Shown: positions 32,406 through 42,310, numbered from the stretch's first letter. The stretch: 64,000 bases of DNA from Geodermatophilus nigrescens (GCF_900129495.1 NZ_FQVX01000003.1:186001-250000), one strand, 5' to 3'. Numbers and translations are program-made. Notes: generated from the sequence alone by a model not told the origin.

Positions 32406-35201
32406 TCAGCTGCCGACGACGAGGCCGCGGCAGGAGACCGAGCAGTCCATCGCCCAGAGCGACGCCGGGATGCCGCCCAGGCGGGCCGAGCGGACCAGCC
32501 GCTGGCCGTCCGGGCCGGTGCGGGTCTCGGGCGTCGCCGAGCCGCCGCCGGGCGTGGTGCCGCCGGGGGCCGTCCCGCCGGGAGCCGTGTCGCCACCCGG
32601 CGCGGTGCCGCCGCCGGGGGCCGTGCCGCCGCCGGGAGCGGAGCCCCCGCCCGGCGCCGTGCCGCCGGGAGCCGTGCCGGACCCGCCCGGGGGCGGGGTG
32701 GCCGAGCCGCTGCCGCCGTCCGGAGCGGGGGTCGCGCCGGCCGCCGGGACCGCCACGTACTCGAGGACGTCCTCGAGCACCTGCGACCGCCCGTCCGGCG
32801 CGAAGACCGTGACGTCGTAGCGGCCGGCCACCCGCGCCGGCGTCGTGAACACCAGCGACGTCGTCGACGAGCGGACCACCGTCGCGGCGGCCGAGTCGCC
32901 GATCCGGACCCGTGCGCCCGAGGGCAGTGCCTGGCCGTTGACCCGCACCCGCGTCCCGCCCGACGCCCCGACGGTGACGGGGGTGATCGAGGTGATCCGG
33001 AACTCGCCCACCCCGGGGTAGGTCACCGTGCCCGTGCCGGACGACGGCGGGGTGCCGCCGGTGCCCGATCCGCCGGTGCCGGACCCGCCGGTGCCCGACC
33101 CGCCGGTGCCCGCGCCGCCGGTGCCGGATCCTCCGGTGCCGGAGCCGCCGGTGCCGGACCCGCCCGTGCCCGACCCGTTGTCCGTGTCGGGCGTCTGCGC
33201 GCCGTCGCCCGGGGCGCCCGAGCCACCCGTGCCGGAGCCGCCCGTCCCGGATCCACCGGTGCCGGACCCGCCGGTGCCGGACCCGCCGGTGCCCGAGCCG
33301 CCGGTGCCGGACCCGCCGGTGCCGGATCCTCCGGTGCCGGATCCTCCGGTGCCCGAGCCGCCGGTGCCGGACCCGCCGGTGCCGGATCCTCCGGTGCCGG
33401 ATCCTCCGGTGCCGGACCCGCCGGTGCCCGAGCCGCCCGTGCCCGAGCCGCCCGTGCCCGAGCCGCCCGTGCCGGACCCGTCGGCCGGCCGGTCGGGTCC
33501 CGCCTCGGCCGCGGTGCCCACGAGGAGCGGGGCCGCCCGCGTGCCGCCGAGCGCGGCGCCGTCGCGGGTGAGCTGGACGGTGAGCACGTACCTGCCGTCG
33601 CCCAGCGACACCGAGGGCCGCAGCGCCAGGCCGTCGAGGGAGGTCCGGGCGCCCAGGCTGAAGACGGCCCGGCCGTCGTCGCCGGTGGTGACGGTCGCGC
33701 CGTCGAGACCGATCTCGGCGCCGGCGACGGCCCACACCTCGCCCTCGTGCTGCATGCCGAGGCCCAGGGTCACGCTGAACGTCCCGGGCGCCGTCGTGCC
33801 GCTCACCGCGACATTCGGGCTGACCACGCCGGCCGGGGCGGACATGCCGGTGAACGTGTAGTCGACCGAGTCGAGCACCCGCTCGGCCAGGCCGGTCAGC
33901 GACAGGCGCCCGCCGCTCACCGACCGGCCGCGAAAGGCGGCGACCGGGTCGGTGTCCTCGAGCAGCGCCTGCTTGAGCTCGGCGATCGAGGCGGTCGGCA
34001 TCGCAGCCCGGTACAGCGCCAGGGCAGCGGCCACGTGCGGCGCCGCGATCGAGGTGCCGCCGACGAGGCGGTAGCCGCCGTCGTTCCAGGTCGTCGCCAC
34101 CAGGTTGCCTGGGGCGAAGAGGTCGACCGACGTCGCGCCGTAGGCGGACGAGGGGGTGACGGTGTCGGACGCGGTGCTGGACCCGACGGTCACCAGGTTC
34201 GCCTCGGTGTAGCTGGCCGGGTACACGGGCTGGGTGTCGCGGTTGCCCGCGTCGTTGCCGGCCGCCGCGACCACGAGGACCCCCTTGGACCCGGCGTAGG
34301 CGATGGCCGAGCGGACCGCCTCGAGCGGCGCGCCGGTGAAGGCCCCGCCCCAGGAGGCGTTGACGACGTCCGCGCCGTGGTCGGCGGCGTAGCGGATCGC
34401 CTCGGCGCCGAGGTACGCGTCGACGCCGCTCCCGCTGCCGATCACCAGCGGCATGATCGTCGCGTCAGGTGCGATGCCCGCGGTGCCCCGGCCGTTGCCG
34501 GCCCGGGCACCGATCGTCCCGGAGACGTTGGTGCCGTGGGTGCCCTGCGCGCCGTTGTCCACGTCGGGGGAGTTCGTCGTGAAGTTCCACCCGTGGCAGT
34601 CGCCGGCCTTGCCGTTGCGGTCGGTGTCCACGGTGCCGCAGGGTTCCGCCGGGTTGGTCCACAGAGCCCCGGCGAGGTCCTCGTGGTCGGAGTCGAAGCC
34701 CGTGTCGACCACCGCCACCACGGTGCCCGCGCCGGTCCCGACGGCCCAGCCGTCGGTGGCGTCGGCGTCGGCGTCGGCCACCGCGGCCTGGTTGTAGGCG
34801 TTGGTCCCGGTGTTCTCGAGGTTCCAGCCGTACTGCGCCCAGTAGGGGTCGCTGACGGTGCCGAGCACCGGGACCTCGGGCGAGCGCTCCACCGCCGCCA
34901 CGCCGTCGACCGCCTCGAGGTCGGCGACGGACAGCTCTGCGGTGGCGACGAGGGCGCGGCCGTCGCTCAGCCGCTGCGCGTTCTCGACGCCGCCGAGGGC
35001 CTCCAGCGCGCCGAGCAGCCCGGCGGCGTCGCCGCTGTCCGCCGTCACCACGTAGCGGTCCAGGCCGTCACCGGGCCCGAAGTCCTCGGCGACCGGCAGC
35101 GCCGGTGCGGCCAGCGCGGTGTACGCCGCCGCGCCGGCGTAGCCGACCACGACGGCCGACACGAGCACGGCTGCCTGCGTGCGCCTGCTGAGGGTGGACA
35201 C
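32406..35201 (-). CDS. S8 (subtilisin-like) serine protease with Gly/Ser/Thr repeats and IPT/TIG domain
   Basis: A 931-residue secreted protease. An N-terminal hydrophobic signal ([26 protein letters not shown]) is followed by an inhibitor-like propeptide and the peptidase domain with the triad Asp in [18 protein letters not shown], His in [12 protein letters not shown] and Ser in [16 protein letters not shown]. After a beta-rich region comes a GGSGT repeat tract (17 units, spacer, 8 units), an IPT/TIG domain ([30 protein letters not shown]) and a PGGG/APGG-rich tail ending with two cysteines in [14 protein letters not shown]. The GTG start has GGGAGG at six bases. The repeats are probably a flexible cell-wall spacer. 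Target unknown. Confidence 0.9.
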   Translation of the reverse strand: MSTLSRRTQAAVLVSAVVVGYAGAAAYTALAAPALPVAEDFGPGDGLDRYVVTADSGDAAGLLGALEALGGVENAQRLSDGRALVATAELSVADLEAVDGVAAVERSPEVPVLGTVSDPYWAQYGWNLENTGTNAYNQAAVADADADATDGWAVGTGAGTVVAVVDTGFDSDHEDLAGALWTNPAEPCGTVDTDRNGKAGDCHGWNFTTNSPDVDNGAQGTHGTNVSGTIGARAGNGRGTAGIAPDATIMPLVIGSGSGVDAYLGAEAIRYAADHGADVVNASWGGAFTGAPLEAVRSAIAYAGSKGVLVVAAAGNDAGNRDTQPVYPASYTEANLVTVGSSTASDTVTPSSAYGATSVDLFAPGNLVATTWNDGGYRLVGGTSIAAPHVAAALALYRAAMPTASIAELKQALLEDTDPVAAFRGRSVSGGRLSLTGLAERVLDSVDYTFTGMSAPAGVVSPNVAVSGTTAPGTFSVTLGLGMQHEGEVWAVAGAEIGLDGATVTTGDDGRAVFSLGARTSLDGLALRPSVSLGDGRYVLTVQLTRDGAALGGTRAAPLLVGTAAEAGPDRPADGSGTGGSGTGGSGTGGSGTGGSGTGGSGTGGSGTGGSGTGGSGTGGSGTGGSGTGGSGTGGSGTGGSGTGGSGTGGSGTGGSGTGGSGAPGDGAQTPDTDNGSGTGGSGTGGSGTGGSGTGGAGTGGSGTGGSGTGGSGTGGTPPSSGTGTVTYPGVGEFRITSITPVTVGASGGTRVRVNGQALPSGARVRIGDSAAATVVRSSTTSLVFTTPARVAGRYDVTVFAPDGRSQVLEDVLEYVAVPAAGATPAPDGGSGSATPPPGGSGTAPGGTAPGGGSAPGGGTAPGGGTAPGGDTAPGGTAPGGTTPGGGSATPETRTGPDGQRLVRSARLGGIPASLWAMDCSVSCRGLVVGS
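33058..33480 (-). repeat. 15-bp tandem repeats in the protease gene
   Basis: Two blocks of a 15-bp unit coding GGSGT: 8 units at 33058-33177 and 17 units at 33226-33480, split by a non-repeat spacer coding [15 protein letters not shown]. Units differ mainly at third codon positions, which implies expansion followed by drift or selection for the peptide. The tract is likely prone to length change by slippage or recombination. Confidence 0.9.
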
Positions 35202-35345
35202 GTCCGCCTCCCTGCCGGCCCGGGTCCCCCGCCCGGCCGGCGGCCGGCGCCCCGACGGGCCGGCACGACGGTCCTCGGCGTGCCGGCGGGCGGGGTGGAG
35301 CCGGCGGGCGCGGGAGGAACCCGGAGGGGTGAGGCGCCGTCTCCC

Positions 35346-35351
35346 TAGACT
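35346..35351 (+). promoter_or_regulatory. -10 hexamer of leaderless dcd
   Basis: TAGACT ends seven bases before the dcd ATG, with no Shine-Dalgarno. This is the spacing of leaderless actinobacterial transcripts, where the mRNA begins at the A of ATG. Confidence 0.55.
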
Positions 35352-35358
35352 CCGCGCC

Positions 35359-35940
35359 ATGCTGCTGTCCGACCGCGACATCCGCGCCGCGATCGCCGAG
35401 GGGCGTCTCGGCATCGAGCCGCACGACGCGGGGCTGGTGCAGCCCTCGAGCATCGACGTCCGGCTCGACCGCTACTTCCGGGTGTTCAACAACGCCCGGT
35501 ACACCCACATCGACCCCGCCCAGCAGCAGGACGACCTCACCACCCTGGTCGAGCCCGACGGCGACGAGCCGTTCGTGCTGCACCCGGGCGAGTTCGTGCT
35601 GGGCTCCACCCTCGAGCTGGTGAGCATCCCCGACGACCTCGCCGCCCGGCTGGAGGGCAAGAGCTCCCTGGGCCGGCTCGGGCTGCTCACCCACTCGACG
35701 GCGGGCTTCGTCGACCCGGGCTTCTCCGGCCACATCACGCTGGAGCTGTCCAACGTGGCCAACCTGCCGATCACGCTGTGGCCGGGGATGAAGATCGGCC
35801 AGCTGTGCCTGTTCCGGCTCACCTCGGCGGCCGAGCACCCCTACGGCTCGGCGGTCTACGGCTCCCGCTACCAGGACCAGCGCGGCCCGACGCCGTCGCG
35901 GTCCTTCCGCAACTTCACCCGCGCGGAGACGCGGCGCTGA
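35359..35940 (+). CDS. dcd: dCTP deaminase
   Basis: A 193-residue enzyme of the dUTPase fold that deaminates dCTP to dUTP for dTMP synthesis; in mycobacteria the homologue also hydrolyses dUTP to dUMP. It begins [21 protein letters not shown] and contains [55 protein letters not shown] (catalytic Glu in the last block) and the C-terminal [17 protein letters not shown]. The length equals the family norm. It has no ribosome binding site and a -10 at seven bases, so it is probably leaderless. Its 3' end overlaps the convergent MFS gene by 26 bases. Confidence 0.96.
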   Translation: MLLSDRDIRAAIAEGRLGIEPHDAGLVQPSSIDVRLDRYFRVFNNARYTHIDPAQQQDDLTTLVEPDGDEPFVLHPGEFVLGSTLELVSIPDDLAARLEGKSSLGRLGLLTHSTAGFVDPGFSGHITLELSNVANLPITLWPGMKIGQLCLFRLTSAAEHPYGSAVYGSRYQDQRGPTPSRSFRNFTRAETRR

Positions 35941-37183
35941 CCTCCGCGGGCGACCAACCGGGCACCTCGTCGTCGACGTAGCGGTCGCGGGTGACCAGCC
36001 AGCCGGTGACGGTCAGCCCGACGGTGGCGAGGCCGACCAGCACGAACATGCCGGTGTAGCCGCCGGTCGCGCCGCGCAGCACGCCCACGAGCAGCGGGCC
36101 GGTGCCGGCGACCACGTAGCCCCAGCCCTGGGTGACCGTGGACAGCGCGGCGACCGTCTCCGGCGTGCGGGCGCGCAGGCCGATCAGCGCCAGCACCATG
36201 CTGAAGGTGCCCATGCCGACGGCGAGGACGCTCATCCACAGCCAGGGGAGCGTGCGGGGAGCCAGCCACAGCCCCGTCCAGCCGACGGCGTAGCAGGCCA
36301 TGAAGCCCAGCAGCAGCGGCCGCTGCCAGCTCTGCCGCACGGTGAGCGACGGGACGACGGCGTTCACCGGGATGACGACGATCGAGTTGATCCCCAGCAG
36401 GAGGCCGGCGGTCGCGGCGCTGAGCCCGGAGTCGCGCAGGTACTGCGCCGACCAGCCCATGACCACGTAGGCCTGCATCGCCTGCAGCCCGAAGAAGGCG
36501 GCCATGGTGAGGGCGAGCGGACTGCGCGCCAGCGGGCGCATCCGGACCGCCCGGTGCGCGGCGCGGCCGGTGCCGGGCTGGCGCGGGACGAGGAACCACG
36601 GCAGCGCGGCGGCCAGGGCCAGCACCGCCCAGACGCCCAGCGCCCAGCGCCAGCCGGACTCGCCGACGGCGGCGGCGATGGGCGCGGTGGAGACCGCGGC
36701 GACGGCGCCGCCGATGGCCATGCTCGCGCTGTAGGCGCCGATCAGCAGGCCCGTGCGCCCGGGGAACCAGCGCTTGACCAGGCCGGGCAGCAGCACGTTG
36801 CCCAGGGCCCCGCCGACCATGGCCAGCACGGTGCCGGCGAGGAACAGCGGGAAGGAGTCGACGACGGCCCGCAGCACCAGCCCGGCGGCCATGGTGAGCA
36901 GCGCGCCGGCCAGGACGTGCGCGTCCCGGAAGCGGGCGGCCAGCGGCGGGCCGGCGAAGCCGATCGCGGCGAAGCACAGCACCGGCAGCGTCGTCAGCAC
37001 GCCGGCGGCGGCGCTGGAGACGCCGAGTCCGCGCTCGATCTCCTCGAGCACCGGGCCGACGGTGCTGACCGCCGTCCGCAGGTTGGCGGCCGTCAGCACG
37101 ATCGCCGTCGCCACCAGCACCAGGCCCCGCCGCCGGTCGGCGGCGCCGGGGGTGGTCGGGGGAGCGGCGGCGGTGCGGGTCAC
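35915..37183 (-). CDS. CynX/NimT-family MFS transporter
   Basis: A 422-residue, 12-helix transporter. [65 protein letters not shown] is the start motif of the cyanate/nitroimidazole (CynX/NimT) group, and [39 protein letters not shown] is the matching motif around helices 4-5. The substrate is not predictable; relatives export or import small anions and nitro compounds. GTG start at 37183. The last 26 bases overlap dcd tail to tail, without a terminator between them. Confidence 0.88.
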   Translation of the reverse strand: MTRTAAAPPTTPGAADRRRGLVLVATAIVLTAANLRTAVSTVGPVLEEIERGLGVSSAAAGVLTTLPVLCFAAIGFAGPPLAARFRDAHVLAGALLTMAAGLVLRAVVDSFPLFLAGTVLAMVGGALGNVLLPGLVKRWFPGRTGLLIGAYSASMAIGGAVAAVSTAPIAAAVGESGWRWALGVWAVLALAAALPWFLVPRQPGTGRAAHRAVRMRPLARSPLALTMAAFFGLQAMQAYVVMGWSAQYLRDSGLSAATAGLLLGINSIVVIPVNAVVPSLTVRQSWQRPLLLGFMACYAVGWTGLWLAPRTLPWLWMSVLAVGMGTFSMVLALIGLRARTPETVAALSTVTQGWGYVVAGTGPLLVGVLRGATGGYTGMFVLVGLATVGLTVTGWLVTRDRYVDDEVPGWSPAEVSAASPRG

Positions 37184-37242
37184 CCGTCGATGGTGCGCCC
37201 CGCCGGGTCGGCGCCCGCCACTGGGTGCAGCGTGCAACCGCC

Positions 37243-38214
37243 TCAGACGTGCAGCCGGGCGCCGTCCGTCGCTTCCAGCCGCGGCACGACCTGCGGCACC
37301 CGCCGCCACAGCGCCCGCTGCAGCGCCAGGGTGGCCACCGCGGCGACGAGGATGCCGGCGAGGTTGATCCCCAGCTGCGCCGTCGCCCGCCAGAACTCGG
37401 TGCCGCCGCCCAGGGCCAGCGCCACCGCCATGTCGGCGGCCGCGGGGACGGTCGTGACGGAGATGAACACGCCGACCAGCGCGCTGCTCTTGGCCGAGGT
37501 CAGCGACAGCACCCCGGCGATGCCGGCCAGCACCGCGACGACGACCGACCAGCGGTCGGGCCGGGTGATGAACCCGGTCTGCGGGCGCTCCATGGCGAGC
37601 ACCTCCGGGCCGAACCAGCCCAGCCCGCGGCCGGCGAGGGTGACCAGCGCGGTGACGGCGATCGCCACGGCGAAGCCGACGACGAGTGCCTTGGCGGCCG
37701 TGCGCGCGATGCCCCGGCGCCGGTGCACGAGCGCCACGGCGAGCCCGGCCAGCGGCGCGAACTCCGGCCCGAGCACCATCGCCCCGATCACCAGGATCGC
37801 CGAGTCGTTGACGATGGCCACCGCCGCGAGCAGCGTCGCGATGGTGAGGAAGGCCAGGTAGGAGACCGACAGCGACGAGTCGGCCGCCGTCGTCCGCACC
37901 ACCTGCTCCCACACGACGGCGTCAGAGCCGTCGCCGGGCGCCTCCTCCTCGGCGCGCTCGGCGCGGGCGGAGACGGCGGTGTCGACGGTCTCGATGGTGA
38001 TCCCGCCGTCGCGGTCGACGTGCAGCCGCCGCAGGCCCGCGACCAGCGCGTCGGCGGACTCCCGGGCGACGTCGACGAGGAACAGGTCGCCCGGCGGGTC
38101 GAGCGAGGAGCCGGGGAACACGGCGAGGTGGGCCGTCCCGGGGCAGCGCTCGAACAGGTCCCGGACGTCGTCGGTGCGGTCCGGCGGGACGGTGACCCTC
38201 AGGTGCAGCAGCAC
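37243..38214 (-). CDS. DUF389 membrane protein
   Basis: A 323-residue protein with a soluble N-terminal part of about 110 residues (LLHLRVTVPPDRTDDVRDLFERCPGTAHLAVFPG) followed by the DUF389 core of five or six helices: SYLAFLTIATLLAAVAIVNDSAILVIGAMVLGPEFAPLAGLAVALVHRR, and SSALVGVFISVTTVPAAADMAVALALGG. The family (TIGR00341-type) has no established function. A TAGAAC hexamer ends seven bases before the GTG, consistent with a leaderless message. It lies on the same strand as the MFS gene but 60 bases away. Confidence 0.87.
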   Translation of the reverse strand: MLLHLRVTVPPDRTDDVRDLFERCPGTAHLAVFPGSSLDPPGDLFLVDVARESADALVAGLRRLHVDRDGGITIETVDTAVSARAERAEEEAPGDGSDAVVWEQVVRTTAADSSLSVSYLAFLTIATLLAAVAIVNDSAILVIGAMVLGPEFAPLAGLAVALVHRRRGIARTAAKALVVGFAVAIAVTALVTLAGRGLGWFGPEVLAMERPQTGFITRPDRWSVVVAVLAGIAGVLSLTSAKSSALVGVFISVTTVPAAADMAVALALGGGTEFWRATAQLGINLAGILVAAVATLALQRALWRRVPQVVPRLEATDGARLHV

Positions 38215-38315
38215 GACGCGTGTTCTACCGGAGCGCGGGCCCCTGCAGACGACGGACGCCGCCGGCGAGGGGCTGCCTCGCCGACGGCGTCCGTCGGGGT
38301 GGTGCGCGGTGCGGG

Positions 38316-40607
38316 CTAGGCCTGGCCGTGCCCGGTGGCGGCCGAGCCGGTGCCGGCGACGTCGTCGTCGGCGGTGCCCACCTCGGCGCCGTGCTCGGTG
38401 CCGGGCGTGCCGACCGGGGCCATCGAGCGCAGCAGGATCTGGCTGACGTCGAGGACCTCGACGTGCTCGGCGGCCTCGCCGTTCTGCTTCTTCGACGTCA
38501 GGGCGTCCGACAGCATCGTGATGCAGAACGGGCAGGCGGTGGAGATGACGTCCGGGTCGAGGCCGAGGGCCTCCTCGGTGCGCTCCACGTTGATCCGCTT
38601 GCCGATCTTCTCCTCCATCCACATGCGCGCGCCGCCGGCGCCGCAGCAGAAGCCGCGGTCCTTGCAGCGGTGCATCTCCTGGGTGGAGAGGCCCTGCACG
38701 CTGTCGAGGATCTCCCGCGGCGGCGTGTAGACCTTGTTGTGCCGGCCGAGGAAGCACGGGTCGTGGTAGGTGACCTTGCGGTCGACCGGGGTGACCGGGG
38801 TGAGCCGGCCCTCCTCCACCAGCTGGCTGAGCAGCTGCGTGTGGTGCACGACCTCGTACTCGCCGCCGACCTGCGGGTACTCCTTGCCCAGCGAGTTGAA
38901 GCAGTGCGGGCAGGTGGTGACGATCTTGCGGGTGCCCGGCACGCGGCCCTCGAAGACGCCGTTGAGGGTCTCGACGTTCTCCTGCGCCATCATCTGGAAG
39001 ACAAACTCGTTGCCCATGCGGCGGGCCGGGTCGCCCGAGCAGGTCTCGCCCGAGCCCAGGACGGCGAACTCGACGCCGGCGGTGTGCAGCAGCTCCGCGA
39101 CGGCCTTGGTGACCTTCTTGGCGCGGTCATCGATGGCGCCGGCGCAGCCGACCCAGAACAGGTACTCGACGTCGTAGGGCAGCGGGCCGTCGGCCATCCG
39201 CACCTCGAAGTCCATCTCCTTGATCCAGTCCTCGCGGGTGCTCGGGCTGACGCCCCAGGGGTTGCCGCGGTTCTCGAGGTTGCGCAGCATCACGCCGGCC
39301 TCGGACGGGAAGTTGGACTCGATCAGCACCTGGTAGCGGCGCATGTCGTCGATGTGGTCGATGTGCTCGATGTCGACCGGGCACTGCTCGACGCAGGCGC
39401 CGCAGTTGGTGCAGCTCCACAGGACGTCGGGGTCGATGACCCCGCCCTCCTCCAGCGTGCCGACGAGCGGCCGGTGCGCCTGCGCGTCGTTGGTGCCCTC
39501 GATGCGGGCGTAGCCGGAGGACCAGACCTGCTCGTCGCTCGGCTTCAGGACGTCGTAGTCCGGCGCGGTCTCCGACGCCGTCTTCTCACCGAGCAGGTAC
39601 GGGGCCTTGGCGTACAGGTGGTCCCGCAGGTCCATGATCACCATCTTGGGAGACAGCGGCTTGCCCGTGTTCCAGGCAGGGCACTGGCTCTGGCACCGCC
39701 CGCACTCGGTGCAGGTGGTGAAGTCGAGCATCCCCTTCCAGGTGAAGTCCTCGATCTTGCCGCGACCGAAGACGTCGTCCTCGCCCGGGTCCTCGAAGTC
39801 GATCGGCTTGCCGTTCGAGGTCATGGGCTGCAGCGGGCCGAGGGCGACGGTGCCGTCGTCGTTCCGCTTGAAGTAGATGTTGAAGAAGGCGCTGAACCGG
39901 TGCCAGGCGACGCCCATGTTGAGGATCCGGCTGATGACGACCAGCCAGGTCAGCGAGACGACGATCTTCACGAAGGCGACGACGCTGAGCAGGTCGGGGC
40001 TGTCGGGCAGCACGGTGGCCAGCAGGCTCGCGACCGGGTGTGACCAGGTGGGGGCCTCGGTGAGGTCCGAGGAGACCTTGAGCGCGCGGATCAGCAGGAT
40101 GCAGACGCCGACGGTGAGGACGACGGCCTCGACGAAGTAGCCGCGGCCCTCGTTGGAGCCGGCGAAGCGGCTGCTGCGGCCCTGCCGGCGCGGGTGGTCC
40201 TTCTGGCGCCGGTAGATCAGGTACAGGATCCCGAGGATCGTGCCGGTGCCGATGACGTCGGCGAAGAGGTTCCACAGGCCCCACTCGCCGATGAGCGGCA
40301 GGTGGAAGGCCGGGTCCCAGACCTCGCCGAAGGCCTCGACCAGCGTGAGGAACAGGCCGTAGAAGCCGACGAAGACGAACCAGTGGGCGGCGCCGATGGC
40401 CGACCACTTGAGCATCCGGGTGTGGCCGAGCGACTCGACCACGAGCGTCTTCAGCCGCGGGCCGACCGGCCCGTTCCGGGTGGAGTCCGGCTGGCCGGTG
40501 CGGATGATCCGCACCATGGCGCGCACGGCCCGGTAGGCCAGGACGACCGAGACGATGAAGAACAGCACGCTGATCGTGCCGAGCACGATCTGCAGGGGGC
40601 CCGTCAT
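38316..40607 (-). CDS. etfD: EtfD-like membrane Fe-S oxidoreductase (ETF acceptor)
   Basis: A 763-residue membrane protein related to Mycobacterium tuberculosis Rv0338c (EtfD), which takes electrons from ETF during fatty acid oxidation. The first 250 residues hold about five helices (nitrate reductase gamma-like). Two 4Fe-4S motifs follow: CTECGRCQSQCP (about residue 299) and CTNCGACVEQCP (about residue 397). Two CCG domains end the protein (CAGAIDD, TTCPHCFNSLG; HDPCFLGRHN, RGFCCGAGGARMW). The ATG at 40607 is preferred for GGGAGAGGG upstream; 26 more codons are open but lack a site. The promoter carries the fadE5 motif. A hydrophilic tail rich in Thr/Gly/Ala is extra. Confidence 0.92.
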   Translation of the reverse strand: MTGPLQIVLGTISVLFFIVSVVLAYRAVRAMVRIIRTGQPDSTRNGPVGPRLKTLVVESLGHTRMLKWSAIGAAHWFVFVGFYGLFLTLVEAFGEVWDPAFHLPLIGEWGLWNLFADVIGTGTILGILYLIYRRQKDHPRRQGRSSRFAGSNEGRGYFVEAVVLTVGVCILLIRALKVSSDLTEAPTWSHPVASLLATVLPDSPDLLSVVAFVKIVVSLTWLVVISRILNMGVAWHRFSAFFNIYFKRNDDGTVALGPLQPMTSNGKPIDFEDPGEDDVFGRGKIEDFTWKGMLDFTTCTECGRCQSQCPAWNTGKPLSPKMVIMDLRDHLYAKAPYLLGEKTASETAPDYDVLKPSDEQVWSSGYARIEGTNDAQAHRPLVGTLEEGGVIDPDVLWSCTNCGACVEQCPVDIEHIDHIDDMRRYQVLIESNFPSEAGVMLRNLENRGNPWGVSPSTREDWIKEMDFEVRMADGPLPYDVEYLFWVGCAGAIDDRAKKVTKAVAELLHTAGVEFAVLGSGETCSGDPARRMGNEFVFQMMAQENVETLNGVFEGRVPGTRKIVTTCPHCFNSLGKEYPQVGGEYEVVHHTQLLSQLVEEGRLTPVTPVDRKVTYHDPCFLGRHNKVYTPPREILDSVQGLSTQEMHRCKDRGFCCGAGGARMWMEEKIGKRINVERTEEALGLDPDVISTACPFCITMLSDALTSKKQNGEAAEHVEVLDVSQILLRSMAPVGTPGTEHGAEVGTADDDVAGTGSAATGHGQA

Positions 40608-40742
40608 GATTCCCTCTCCCCACGCCTCGCGGCGTCGGTTGGCTCGTCCGCCACGGACGGCGAGAGGCGGTCTCGCCGCCGTCACCGGTGCGTGTGACCG
40701 GCGGCGGATCGCGCGCGGGCGCCTGTGCCCGCGCAGCCCAGC

Positions 40743-40781
40743 ACGATAGCTGGCCGGAGGTCAGGTTACTCGCCGGTAACC
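40743..40781 (-). promoter_or_regulatory. etfD promoter and operator-like repeat
   Basis: On the minus strand a -10-like TATCGT lies at 40743-40748. Its -35 region is covered by the inverted repeat GGTTACTCGCCGGTAACC (40764-40781), whose core TTACTCGCCGGTAA equals, at 13 of 14 positions, both copies before fadE5. A repressor bound here would block RNA polymerase. The rest of the 486-base gap up to 41093 holds the palindromic element listed separately and no gene that I can support. Confidence 0.65.
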
Positions 40782-40941
40782 CGATGCGCCGCGCCCCGTC
40801 GGGGCGGCTCGGCACCGTGCCGGATGTAGCTGTGGCGGCGCGCTGACCTGCACCTTCGCCGCGGTGGAACAGACCCGCCGTCCGTTCCACGCGCGCCGCC
40901 GGGGCCGCGGAGGTGACCCGGCTCACGCCCGCCGCGCCGAG

Positions 40942-41024
40942 AGCACGATCAGGCTGCCTGATCGTGCTGCGTCCTGGCTCGCGGTCGGCGGTGAGCCAGG
41001 ACGCGCTGCGGTGAGCCAGGACGC
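40942..41024. repeat. Double-hairpin palindromic element, copy 1
   Basis: Hairpin A (40942-40968) has perfect 13-bp arms AGCACGATCAGGC/GCCTGATCGTGCT around one base. Hairpin B (40969-41004) has perfect 12-bp arms GCGTCCTGGCTC/GAGCCAGGACGC around 12 bases. A further half of B (GTGAGCCAGGACGC) follows at 41011-41024. Order here is A then B, the reverse of copies 2 and 3. Confidence 0.85.
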
Positions 41025-41093
41025 CGTCCGGGCGGTGTCCACAGATGGCTGCGGTGGGCTCGGCGGCCGCCCGGATGGCCCGAGACTCCCGCC

Positions 41094-42122
41094 ATGCATC
41101 CCGAGCTGGCGCGCGTCGCCGAACCGAGGTCCGGCGTCTTCACCGCTCGTGAGGCCGTGGCTGCCGGCTACCGCCCCGACGAGATCCGGGCGGAGCTCAG
41201 CGCCCGCCGCTGGTGTCGCTTGCGTCGCGGCGTCTACATCCAGGCCCGGGACTTGCGCGACGCGGAAGGAGACGACCGGCGCCGTCACGCCGTCGACTGC
41301 TTCGCGGTGCTGGCCTCCCTGGGCGCGGGCCCCGTCGTCAGCCACGCCTCGGCCGCGCGGCTCCACGGCGTCGTCCTGCCCCGCGACGCCGAGGCGGTCG
41401 TCCGGTTGACGGACGAGGGGCAGTGGCGGCGGGGGCGCGGCTACGTCGTCGCGCGCGCGTCCCTGGCGGCCGCGGAGGTCGGATCGGTGCACGGACTCCC
41501 CGTGACGACGCCGGCGCGGACGCTCGTCGACTGTGCTCGCGAGTGGGACCTGACCGACTCCGTCATCGCCATGGACGCCGCTCTGCACGGGCGCCTCGTC
41601 GGCCCGGCGGACCTGCGTGCGGCGGTGCTCCGCGCGACGCATTGGCTGGGCATCGGGGACGCCGCGCGGGCGCTCGGCCTCGCGGACGGCCGGGCGGAGT
41701 CGCCGCTGGAGACGCGTGGGCGCCTGGCGCTGCTGGCGGCGGGCCTGCCGGCTCCCGACCTGCAGGCCGAGGTGCACGGTCCGCGGGGCTTCGTCGCCCG
41801 GGTGGACGGCTGGTACGAGGAGGCCGCGGTCGCCGTGGAGTTCGACGGTCGGGTGAAGTACTCCGAGCCCCACGGCGGCCGGGACCCCGGGGAGGTCCTC
41901 TGGCGGGAGAAGCGCCGCGAGGACCAGTTGCGGGAGCTCGGGATCCGGGTGGTGCGCCTCACGCAGGCCGACGTCGGTCCGGGGGCTCGTGCCGACCTCC
42001 GTGCGCGCCTGACCGCGCTGCTCGCCGCCCCGTTCGACGGGGTGCGTCGCTTCGTCGTCGTCCACCGTCCCGCCGGTCGACCCGCCGAGGCCGACGACGC
42101 GGGCGCCCGTCCGGCGTCCTAG
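41094..42122 (+). CDS. AbiEi-type N-terminal / DUF559 nuclease-like C-terminal protein
   Basis: A 342-residue protein. The first 50 residues (SGVFTAREAVAAGYRPDEIRAELSARRWCRLRRGVYI) resemble the winged-helix start of type IV antitoxin AbiEi proteins. The C-terminus (VAVEFDGRVKYSEPHGGRDPGEVLWREKRREDQLRELGIRVVRLTQADV) follows the DUF559/Vsr-like endonuclease pattern E-x-DG...EKxREDxLRxLG. No toxin partner gene adjoins, so it is probably one of the many orphan actinobacterial copies of this family with no known role. It is bracketed by inverted copies of a palindromic element 70 bases before and 15 bases after it. Confidence 0.83.
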   Translation: MHPELARVAEPRSGVFTAREAVAAGYRPDEIRAELSARRWCRLRRGVYIQARDLRDAEGDDRRRHAVDCFAVLASLGAGPVVSHASAARLHGVVLPRDAEAVVRLTDEGQWRRGRGYVVARASLAAAEVGSVHGLPVTTPARTLVDCAREWDLTDSVIAMDAALHGRLVGPADLRAAVLRATHWLGIGDAARALGLADGRAESPLETRGRLALLAAGLPAPDLQAEVHGPRGFVARVDGWYEEAAVAVEFDGRVKYSEPHGGRDPGEVLWREKRREDQLRELGIRVVRLTQADVGPGARADLRARLTALLAAPFDGVRRFVVVHRPAGRPAEADDAGARPAS

Positions 42123-42136
42123 CTCACCCCAGCGCC

Positions 42137-42196
42137 TCCTGGCTCACGGTCGGCGGTGAGCCAGGACGCAGCACGATCAGGCGGCCTGATCGTGCT
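42137..42196. repeat. Double-hairpin palindromic element, copy 2
   Basis: Hairpin B (42137-42166) has perfect 11-bp arms TCCTGGCTCAC/GTGAGCCAGGA; hairpin A (42170-42196) has perfect 13-bp arms AGCACGATCAGGC/GCCTGATCGTGCT. The order B then A is inverted relative to copy 1, so copies 1 and 2 form an inverted pair around the AbiEi/DUF559 gene. Confidence 0.85.
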
Positions 42197-42289
42197 GCGA
42201 CGGCCGGCGGTGTGGGGCGTGTCACGGGGGAGAGGTGGGGGAGGGCGGGGAACACCGCCCGCGGGTCTGCCGTTACGGTGGGCAGGAAA

Positions 42290-42310
42290 GTTGAGCGGAC
42301 CCCGCGCAAG
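42290..42310 (+). promoter_or_regulatory. HAIR-like HspR operator before dnaK (degenerate)
   Basis: GTTGAGC-N7-GCGCAAG matches the HspR inverted repeat CTTGAGT-N7-ACTCAAG at ten of 14 arm positions. It lies about 78 bases before dnaK, whose operon encodes HspR. The clpB copy at 50759-50779 is better conserved. Confidence 0.6.

Noticed and set aside
33058-33480. Regular 15-bp repeats as a CRISPR array
   Set aside because: The units are contiguous without spacers, in frame with a protease gene and coding GGSGT. No cas genes are present.
31830-35348. Open frame of about 1170 codons on the plus strand opposite the PAS gene and the S8 protease
   Set aside because: Low-complexity translation without motifs. 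The opposite strand has complete catalytic and sensory motifs.
35201-35358. A riboswitch or small RNA between the protease and dcd genes
   Set aside because: Only short GC-rich palindromes are seen, without any known aptamer pattern. The divergent promoters explain the gap.
41094-42122. A complete type IV toxin-antitoxin system
   Set aside because: Only the AbiEi-like N-terminus is present. No AbiEii nucleotidyltransferase toxin gene adjoins, and the C-terminus is DUF559-like.
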